Source: a virus
Virus record (IMG/VR): IMGVR_UViG_3300006802_000412
Span: 1-28,194 of that record
Reading direction: 5' to 3' (one strand)
Length of the DNA stretch: 28,194 bases
The translations under genes and the position numbers were made by a program. The first letter of the stretch is position 1, and every line of letters starts with the position of its first letter. The notes under the pieces are model-generated. The model saw nothing but the letters and a program-made list of their open reading frames with translations. It did no database searches and was not told the origin of the DNA. This document shows, piece by piece, positions 22,632 through 28,194 of this stretch.

Positions 22632-23633
22632 ATGAACTGTTGGAATAACGTAATTGGTATTAGGGGTTTATGCGACCCTGAAACTCCTTCAAGCGGTCTA
22701 TACATCAATGACTTGACAGGCATCTCTATGAGCGACCTTGATTCAGGCGTTAATGAGGAAGATAAGACCGCCTACACGCTCATTCAGAGGAAGATAGACC
22801 AAGCCGCGAATATGATTCAGGCGGAGTCTTTGGCTTACCTATACAATCGTTGGAACTACCTAACGAGCAGTTGGGATGGCCAAGTTGGTTTTTGGCCTCA
22901 GCAACTTGAAGCATTAGGTTCTTCTGCTGTTTGGAGGGGCATCGGTGTTCGCTACCGACAAGCCGACTACATAGCCGTTACCCTTACTGCCGTTAATCTC
23001 TTGGTGAACTACACTGGAACGGTGAATGTCTTGGTTTACGATTTGATTACTGGGAATGTTTTAGAGACCATCCCTGTAACTACTGTGGCAGGAACTCCAT
23101 CGAGGCTTGTGGTGAACAAGAAGTTCACGAGTAACGGGCAGATGCTTAACCTTGCTTTCTTGTATAACGCTACTGCGGTGAACTCCTACCAAACTGGGCT
23201 TTACCCTGTCTATGGCTGTGGGGGTTGTTCAAGGGGTTCGAGGTGGCAGAACAACGTATTGGAGAGGACTATTGAGATACCTACCACTGGTGCAGTTATC
23301 GAGCAGAATATATCTGGTGGCTCTTGGACTGGCGGTCTTTCCGTTGAGTACCAAGTGGCATGTTCTTTTGAGAGCTTGCTGTGCGCTCATATAGGGCAGT
23401 TGGGCTATCCTTTGCTTTACAAGGCAGGGATGCTGATTATGAAGGAGATGGAGTTCTCCAAAAGGCTGAATGGGATTATTTCCTACAATCGTGAGCGGAA
23501 TGCTCAGCTTGTAGAGTATTACCAACAGCAGTATGATGCCTATATGTCGAGGTATTTTGAACAAGCCTATATGCCTGATACTGGTTGTTTTTCTTGCAGA
23601 CAAAGGGTTAGACAAGTGAGTAGAATCCCATGA
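22632..23633 (+). CDS. Putative head-tail connector/neck protein
   Basis: The 333-residue protein is the first gene after the capsid terminator. The N-terminal part is helical (EEDKTAYTLIQRKIDQAANMIQAESLAYLYNRW), resembling head-completion adaptors. The middle is a beta domain with YTGTVNVLVYDLITGNVLETIPV. A CGGCSRGSRW motif (around residues 197-206) and a CFSCRQR near the C-terminus give two CxxC pairs that could bind zinc. The C-terminal helix (KEMEFSKRLNGIISYNRERNAQLVEYYQQQYDAY) is long and charged. Connector role is inferred from position after the capsid gene and coupling (ATGA) to the next gene. I do not recognise a family. Confidence 0.55.
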   Translation: MNCWNNVIGIRGLCDPETPSSGLYINDLTGISMSDLDSGVNEEDKTAYTLIQRKIDQAANMIQAESLAYLYNRWNYLTSSWDGQVGFWPQQLEALGSSAVWRGIGVRYRQADYIAVTLTAVNLLVNYTGTVNVLVYDLITGNVLETIPVTTVAGTPSRLVVNKKFTSNGQMLNLAFLYNATAVNSYQTGLYPVYGCGGCSRGSRWQNNVLERTIEIPTTGAVIEQNISGGSWTGGLSVEYQVACSFESLLCAHIGQLGYPLLYKAGMLIMKEMEFSKRLNGIISYNRERNAQLVEYYQQQYDAYMSRYFEQAYMPDTGCFSCRQRVRQVSRIP

Positions 23634-24289
23634 AGATAGAGGACTTCATATCAATTTTGAAGAGGCAAGAGGCTTCTATGAAGCAAGCTTCGGAGCAAGC
23701 TTTGAAAACCTCTGCTCAAATGGTGCATAAGCAATATGTGGAGAGGATATTTGATACTGGCCTTGACCATAAGGAGCAGCCTATTGGTAAGTATAGCACG
23801 AGGAGAACCACTTTTTATCGTTGGAATTTCTTGCCGAGCAAGTTAAATAAGTTTAAGCCTACCGGATATTATACGAGCAAAGGCAAGGTAGTGCCCTATA
23901 TGGTGTTGAATGGATATAAGGAGTTAAAGTCTATTCAAGGGCTTAATTCTTCTTTCGTTGATTTGACTTATACTGGTTCTTTGAAGAAAGATTTCAGTCA
24001 AGTTCCTAAGAGGTTAAATTCAAGAACTTACCAAGGTTATTCCTTTTTTGCTTATGGAATAAAAATTGAGGACAACAACCCAACAAGTCCTGGTTGGGAT
24101 ACTCCTTCTAAGCCAAAAGCGATAGGAAATGCCTCTAAGGTTGTTAAAAACACAAGTCGGTTTAGGACTCCGATTGGCAAGCATTCAGTACGAGAGGAGT
24201 ATGCTTTTATAAGCAGTTTTAATAGGATTCTGAATAGATTGGTTTTTAGGGATACTCCAATATCTCAGATTGAAGGCTTTGGCGGATAA
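23630..24289 (+). CDS. Putative head-tail joining / tail completion protein
   Basis: The 219-residue protein begins at an ATGA overlap with the connector candidate. Its N-terminus (MKIEDFISILKRQEASMKQASEQALKTSAQMVHKQYVERI) is a long helix of the type seen in HK97 gp10-like completion proteins. The rest is basic and rich in Lys, Ser and Tyr. Base composition is clearly more AT-rich than its neighbours, with AAG/AAA lysines and TTT/TAT codons, which may reflect separate descent. It is followed by an 11-base gap. Neck or tail completion is inferred from order only. Confidence 0.5.
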   Translation: MKIEDFISILKRQEASMKQASEQALKTSAQMVHKQYVERIFDTGLDHKEQPIGKYSTRRTTFYRWNFLPSKLNKFKPTGYYTSKGKVVPYMVLNGYKELKSIQGLNSSFVDLTYTGSLKKDFSQVPKRLNSRTYQGYSFFAYGIKIEDNNPTSPGWDTPSKPKAIGNASKVVKNTSRFRTPIGKHSVREEYAFISSFNRILNRLVFRDTPISQIEGFGG

Positions 24290-24300
24290 TTTAAGAATAT

Positions 24301-24924
24301 ATGATTATAACTATCGTAAACGGCATTTTAGACAGACTTCGTGATTACGATGTGGCTCGGCATTATGGCTTTGCGGAGATGCTCCCGGATGGGGAGAGTA
24401 TCATCCCTGCTATCTACTGCAACAATGGAGAGTATCGGCACGTTGTAAACGACTATGAGTGGAGTGAGGGTATTGCCTACATTCGTTTGAGTGGTGCTGA
24501 TACGAGTGAGCCTATTTTCGATGAGGCGTTTGTTGGATGCCAAGACCTCATTTCTATTCGGCAGCCTATGACTTTGGTTGTTATTGGTAAGAGGAAGAAG
24601 TATCGTAACTTCGAGATGGGTGAGTTGATTAGGGCTAAGGTTACAGGCACTTATCCTTCAATTTCTGCCACTATCGGTGCTGTCTATGTAGATATAGATG
24701 TTCGTTCTATTGACTACGATATATCGACTGTTTTACGCTCTGAGTTTGAGGGGGCTTCTATCTCTTGGGATACTGCCAACTATATTATTTCCTTGTCTAT
24801 TGATGTTACCATTCGTATTGATAGCAAGTGTTTGAATCAAGCGGCTTCGTGTGATGTGAATGCGATAGCCGTTAATTTGGACGATGATTTAGCTTCGAAT
24901 GGTAGTACAACTTTAACATACTAA
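24301..24924 (+). CDS. Putative neck/tail terminator protein of unknown family
   Basis: The 207-residue protein starts ITIVNGILDRLRDYDVARHYGFAEML, a helix-strand beginning, then alternates beta strands with acidic loops. Two late cysteines lie in SKCLNQAASCDVNA. Size and place after a completion protein resemble tail terminator genes, which cap the tube when it reaches tape measure length, but no sequence signature supports this directly. Two bases separate it from the next gene. I cannot exclude another neck role. Confidence 0.45.
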   Translation: MIITIVNGILDRLRDYDVARHYGFAEMLPDGESIIPAIYCNNGEYRHVVNDYEWSEGIAYIRLSGADTSEPIFDEAFVGCQDLISIRQPMTLVVIGKRKKYRNFEMGELIRAKVTGTYPSISATIGAVYVDIDVRSIDYDISTVLRSEFEGASISWDTANYIISLSIDVTIRIDSKCLNQAASCDVNAIAVNLDDDLASNGSTTLTY

Positions 24925-24926
24925 AA

Positions 24927-25493
24927 ATGGCACGAAAAAGGATTAAGGATTTAGATTTGGCTTCTTCGACCACTGGCTCGGAGTTTGTGGCTATTGATGC
25001 CCAAGGGTTTAGTTCGGCTAAGAAGGTGGCTTTAACCTCTGTTGTGAGCTCGGCATCTTCTTACTGCTCTTGGGGGTTCACCGATGAGAGTGGTACTTTT
25101 GAAACGAGCTTTTTAGGGGCTAACGCCTATGCGAACCTCAATGTAGGAAGCTCGATTGCTTTTGCTGTTAATACCTCGGACTTTTCGGTTTCCAATACCG
25201 GGATTATAACCTACACTGGCACTGCTACCAAACCTTTCCTTATTTTGGTTGGTGCGGATGTATTTGGAACGAACAACGAGGATATTCGATTTGCGGTATC
25301 GAAAGTCAATACGATATTGGCAGGAGGGATTGCCTCTTGTGTCTTACCCTCTGGCAATAAAAGTGAGTCCGTGTTCTTGGCTGCGGCTACTACTCTATCC
25401 ACGAATGATACTATCCGAATAAGGGTTAAGAATGTTACTCAGAGCAATCCTATTTATACGATAGCCGCTTCTTTGAGCATTGTGTCTTTGTAG
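24927..25493 (+). CDS. Head fibre/decoration-like protein
   Basis: The 188-residue protein has the N-terminal form RKRIKDLDLASSTTGSEFVAIDAQGFSSAKKVALTSV. This matches the capsid- or tail-anchoring segment I associate with phage fibres (I.DL......G.d.i.vd......kKv.l). After a Ser-rich linker comes an all-beta C-terminal domain of about 130 residues (FAVNTSDFSVSNTGIITYTGTATKPFLILVGADV ... IRIRVKNVTQSNPIY) that resembles a C1q/TNF-like jelly roll used for trimeric binding proteins. It probably sits on the outside of the virion. Receptor or glycan binding is possible. It is last in its operon; a further promoter-like box follows. Confidence 0.6.
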   Translation: MARKRIKDLDLASSTTGSEFVAIDAQGFSSAKKVALTSVVSSASSYCSWGFTDESGTFETSFLGANAYANLNVGSSIAFAVNTSDFSVSNTGIITYTGTATKPFLILVGADVFGTNNEDIRFAVSKVNTILAGGIASCVLPSGNKSESVFLAAATTLSTNDTIRIRVKNVTQSNPIYTIAASLSIVSL

Positions 25494-25495
25494 CC

Positions 25496-25508
25496 GAAAA
25501 AACAACAA
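25496..25508 (+). repeat. 13-mer GAAAAAACAACAA (copy 2)
   Basis: This is the second exact copy of the 13-mer seen at 17612-17624, here just after a stop codon and 25 bases before the box at 25521. The shared distance to a -7-like box suggests a promoter element and not chance. Confidence 0.45.
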
Positions 25509-25520
25509 TTTAGAATATCG

Positions 25521-25528
25521 TAATTTAG
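25521..25528 (+). promoter_or_regulatory. Possible -7 box TAATTTAG for the 25548 gene
   Basis: TAATTTAG differs from TAnnTTTG at one position and lies 19 bases before ATG 25548. The upstream 13-mer copy strengthens the case. The mismatch in the TTTG core keeps confidence modest. Confidence 0.35.
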
Positions 25529-25547
25529 CACCCATAAACACAATAAG

Positions 25548-26066
25548 ATGCCTGCATTACCAAGATTAACTGCTTTCAGCCTTGGAACTTCACAGCTTGT
25601 CCTTACCTACGCTGATGGGAGGATTTTCTATGTGAACTATGCTGATATTATCACCGTTGAACTTGACCCTACCTCTGGGGAAACGTTAGTCCGTATTTAT
25701 GCCGAGGGGGAGGTTAGCGTTACCTTAACGGCTTCCAATACTGATTTGGTGGCATTAGGAACTACGGCTACTGCCTTCATTACCAACTTAAACCTTAAAC
25801 TCGCATACTCCGCTTCTGCCCCTACCCTTGGCTCTAAAATGGAGTTGGTTACAGGCTCGGTTACTGGAAAGGCTTACACCGCCATTATGGTGAATGCCTC
25901 TACGAGTTTCACGACCTTAACTGATAGTGCTGCCGTTAATATGCTTCTTGATATGAATTTAACGGGCATTACCGTTTATACCGGAATGATTATCCGTGCT
26001 AATGAGGGCAAGACTATCGCTGCGGTGAATGTTTCAGGGGGTAATGTATTTGGATATTTTAACTAA
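25548..26066 (+). CDS. Small virion-like beta protein of unknown function
   Basis: The 172-residue protein contains an N-terminal beta domain (LVLTYADGRIFYVNYADIITVELDP, TLVRIYAEGEVSVTLTA). A helix-like linker (LVALGTTATAFITNLNLKL) and a second beta part with Gly/Thr/Val strands (GMIIRANEGKTIAAVNVSGGNVFGYF) follow. No family is recognised. It lies between a fibre-like gene and a large modular fibre, so it may be an adaptor, a fibre chaperone or a decoration protein. Only two bases separate it from the next ATG, so the pair is probably cotranslated from the promoter near 25521. Confidence 0.5.
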   Translation: MPALPRLTAFSLGTSQLVLTYADGRIFYVNYADIITVELDPTSGETLVRIYAEGEVSVTLTASNTDLVALGTTATAFITNLNLKLAYSASAPTLGSKMELVTGSVTGKAYTAIMVNASTSFTTLTDSAAVNMLLDMNLTGITVYTGMIIRANEGKTIAAVNVSGGNVFGYFN

Positions 26067-26068
26067 CT

Positions 26069-28194
26069 ATGGCTTTAATACCTGGTTTCTCCATAAATGG
26101 GAATGCTCTTCATGTTACTCGGAACTATTCCGAGGATGATGCCGATGCTTTTGCAAGGGCGCAAGCTGATGCTGGCTCTCGTGAGTTTTCAGGTGGCTGT
26201 TTAGATGGAAGGGTATTTGATTTAAGGGGTAGGACTACGGTTCAGCCTTCTATATTGATTGTCCCTCAATTAACGAGGAATGGGGTGGCTTACAATCAAC
26301 TCCCCAATACGCGCACCAACTTCATTCCAAACAACACGATGGTAGGCGCGACTGGTTCGGTTATTCCGAATTTATGGAGTTTAGGCAGTTTACCCTCTGG
26401 AATTACTATTGGCTATTCCGCAAGCGGTCAGACGACTGCGGCTGATGGTACGTTGGTCGACTACATTGACGTAACGGTGAGCGGAACGGCAACGGCTACT
26501 GGCTTTCTAAACCTTAGGCCAAATCCTGTCAGTTCAACGGTAAGTGGTAATATGCTATTTGCTCCTGGGATTAACTACATAGCAAGTTTTTACTTGTCCT
26601 TAGTGTCTGGTTCGTTTTCTGGGGTTAATCCAGGATTTCAGCTTCAAGAGGCATCAGGTGCTTCTTTTGTATCTCCTATCGCCACATTTCAAGCATCAGG
26701 CATTACATCGGCTTTAACGCGGTATAATGTTTCAGGAACTATTGTAGGCACAGGTGCAGATAGGATAGCTTTGAGATGGGGACACGCCATAGCAAGCGGT
26801 CAGGTATTGGACTACACGGTTCGCATAGCATCTCCGCAGTTGGAGAAGGGGAGTGTTGCTACGCCTGTCATCCGCACGGCGAGTGGCTTTGTTACCGTTC
26901 AAGATATGGTTCAAGGGGCGCAGGATGTTAATTTGGCGTTGCAGAGTGAGGATTTTACGACCACTTGGGCGGCTACAAACATATCAGTGAGCGCAAATAG
27001 CACAGGTACGCTTGACCCGCTTGGTACAAATCTTGCTGACTTATTAACCGCAACAGCAAATGGTTCGGCAAGAGTTGCTCAGTCGTTTAGTTTTGTGAGC
27101 GGAACAACGTATACTTATTCTTGCTTTGCAAAAGCAGGTACTGGATTTTTTGGGATGACGATGGAGAATTCAGGTCTTGCAAGTGGAACTGCCGTTATTT
27201 GGAATCTTACAACTGGTGGATTTGTTGTAAGTGGAAGTGGTGGTAGTAATTACACATTGCAGGCGCACAACATAGAGAATTACGGCAACGGCTGGTATCG
27301 TTGTTCAATGCGGGTATTGGTGGGGGCGAGCGTTGCAGGTAACATAAGAGTGAACACCAGTAATGGAACGATAAGTACCGCAGTCGTTAATTCTGATATC
27401 GGAAACACAGTATACGTCTTCGGAGCACAACTCGAAGTCGGCTCAACGGCTACCCCATACATTTCTACAACTACTTCTGCGAGAGCGAGAGCGGCTTATG
27501 ATGGCGCACCGCCTGACTTCACCTTCACGCGAGCGACCACCGCCACGCGGGTGAATGCGAGTGGCTTGATTGAATCGGTCGCTTCGGGAGTGCTTCGCTT
27601 GGACTACCCTGTGACAGGCGGTTGCCCTGCCGCGTTGATTGAGCCGAGTGCGCAGAATTTGGCGTGGCATTCAGAAACGTGGGCGACAGGGACGAATTGG
27701 CAGTTACTTAACACAACAACTGTAACAGGAACGACAGGCACGCTCGACCCGCTTGGCACGAATACGGCGAATGCGATTAGTCCGACTGCGGTGAGTGGGT
27801 CGCATTATGTCGCGTCTAATAATTCAACAGGAATAATATTCACAAGCGGAACGATTTACACGCAATCCGCTTTTTTCAAGCAAGGCACAGGCGATGCAGG
27901 TAAGTATGTGCAGTTGACTTTTACAGGGGGAAGATTTACGCAAAATGGCTATGCCAACTTTGACCTGCAACTTGGAACGGTCGCAGTAGTGAGCGGCACG
28001 AGTGCGGATACCAATAGAGCGGCAAGCATTGAGAATTACGGCAACGGATGGTACAGGTGTAGGTTAACGGCAACGTGCAATAGTGGAGGGGGAGGTTTAG
28101 GCGTAGTAGCTGTTTTAATCACCGCAAGCGGCGATACCCGCGTTGCCTCGTTCGCAGGCGTTACAGGCGATGTATTGTACACTTGGGGCGCACA
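26069..28194 (+). CDS. Large modular tail fibre / receptor-binding protein (3' truncated by window)
   Basis: The frame starts at ATG 26069 (MALIPGFSINGNALHVTRNY) and is open to the window end, giving at least 708 residues. It is built from carbohydrate-binding-like beta modules of a type frequent in phage fibres. The modules end in phrases such as PQLEKGSVATPVI (about residue 262-274) and GAQLEVGSTATPYI (about 453-466). Each of the last two has an NL...SE..... start, a TLDPLGTN loop, and IENYGNGWYRC near its end. Between modules is the recurrent phage linker FTRATTATRVNASGLIE with CPAALIEPSAQNL. The third module is cut by the edge just after WGA. GCG and ACG codons increase towards the 3' end. 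The role is probably host-glycan recognition. Confidence 0.8.
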   Translation, partial: MALIPGFSINGNALHVTRNYSEDDADAFARAQADAGSREFSGGCLDGRVFDLRGRTTVQPSILIVPQLTRNGVAYNQLPNTRTNFIPNNTMVGATGSVIPNLWSLGSLPSGITIGYSASGQTTAADGTLVDYIDVTVSGTATATGFLNLRPNPVSSTVSGNMLFAPGINYIASFYLSLVSGSFSGVNPGFQLQEASGASFVSPIATFQASGITSALTRYNVSGTIVGTGADRIALRWGHAIASGQVLDYTVRIASPQLEKGSVATPVIRTASGFVTVQDMVQGAQDVNLALQSEDFTTTWAATNISVSANSTGTLDPLGTNLADLLTATANGSARVAQSFSFVSGTTYTYSCFAKAGTGFFGMTMENSGLASGTAVIWNLTTGGFVVSGSGGSNYTLQAHNIENYGNGWYRCSMRVLVGASVAGNIRVNTSNGTISTAVVNSDIGNTVYVFGAQLEVGSTATPYISTTTSARARAAYDGAPPDFTFTRATTATRVNASGLIESVASGVLRLDYPVTGGCPAALIEPSAQNLAWHSETWATGTNWQLLNTTTVTGTTGTLDPLGTNTANAISPTAVSGSHYVASNNSTGIIFTSGTIYTQSAFFKQGTGDAGKYVQLTFTGGRFTQNGYANFDLQLGTVAVVSGTSADTNRAASIENYGNGWYRCRLTATCNSGGGGLGVVAVLITASGDTRVASFAGVTGDVLYTWGA
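27008..28047 (+). repeat. Duplicated lectin-like module in the fibre gene
   Basis: Two DNA landmarks recur in order. ACGCTTGACCCGCTTGG (27008) is repeated as ACGCTCGACCCGCTTGG (27740), and GAGAATTACGGCAACGG is exact at 27275-27291 and 28031-28047. The period is about 730-760 bases (near 250 residues). Matching DNA in otherwise diverged modules suggests recent duplication or ongoing gene conversion at the conserved core. Confidence 0.65.

Noticed and set aside
17690-28194. Diversity-generating retroelement acting on the fibre gene
   Set aside because: Repeated fibre segments raised the idea, but no reverse transcriptase, template repeat or adenine-specific variation is visible in the window.
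1-28194. tRNA genes, CRISPR arrays, attachment sites or insertion sequences
   Set aside because: Gaps between genes are short (mostly under 100 bases) and contain only promoter, terminator or hairpin signals; no cloverleaf, spaced repeat array or terminal inverted repeat was found by reading.

Overview
The window is a 28.2 kb piece of a tailed double-stranded DNA phage (or prophage) with a long-tailed siphovirus-like morphology. The most likely host is a member of Bacteroidota. The host inference rests on repeated TAnnTTTG -7 promoter boxes, A-rich rather than Shine-Dalgarno leaders in front of most genes, and a T7-lysozyme-type amidase of the kind common in Bacteroidota prophages. No integrase, repressor, replication gene, tRNA, CRISPR array or insertion sequence was seen, so lifestyle cannot be decided here.

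Layout. Positions 1-214 hold the tail of a terminator, a promoter and a 54-residue holin-like gene on the + strand. Positions 207-3680 are a five-gene minus-strand operon, transcribed metallophosphoesterase, amidase, two GT-A glycosyltransferase-like genes, then an FkbM methyltransferase. An 80 bp divergent promoter region follows. From 3761 everything reads rightwards: small and large terminase; two small genes (a Cys-rich beta protein and a membrane protein); an overlapping pair that looks like tail assembly chaperones with a -1 frameshift; a 1443-residue tape measure protein; two large tail proteins; and a monocistronic Cys-rich gene that may be the tail tube. A second glycosyltransferase / glycosyltransferase / FkbM-like cassette (15305-17629) is inserted here. 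The head module follows: portal, MuF-like protein, a small acidic protein, scaffold and major capsid protein, then neck/completion candidates, small fibre or decoration proteins, and a large modular fibre that runs off the right edge.

How it works together. Terminase, portal, scaffold and capsid build and fill the head, and the chaperone pair, tape measure and tube build the tail. The late region is divided by compact punctuation units: an intrinsic terminator followed at once by a TAnnTTTG box and, in two cases, an ATG only four bases later. Two parallel GT-GT-FkbM cassettes suggest the phage spends much coding capacity on glycans, either on its own virion or on the host surface. The tail genes lie between terminase and portal, which is an uncommon order.

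Main uncertainties: functions of the small structural genes are inferred from position, the tube assignment is tentative, and the exact frameshift site is unresolved.
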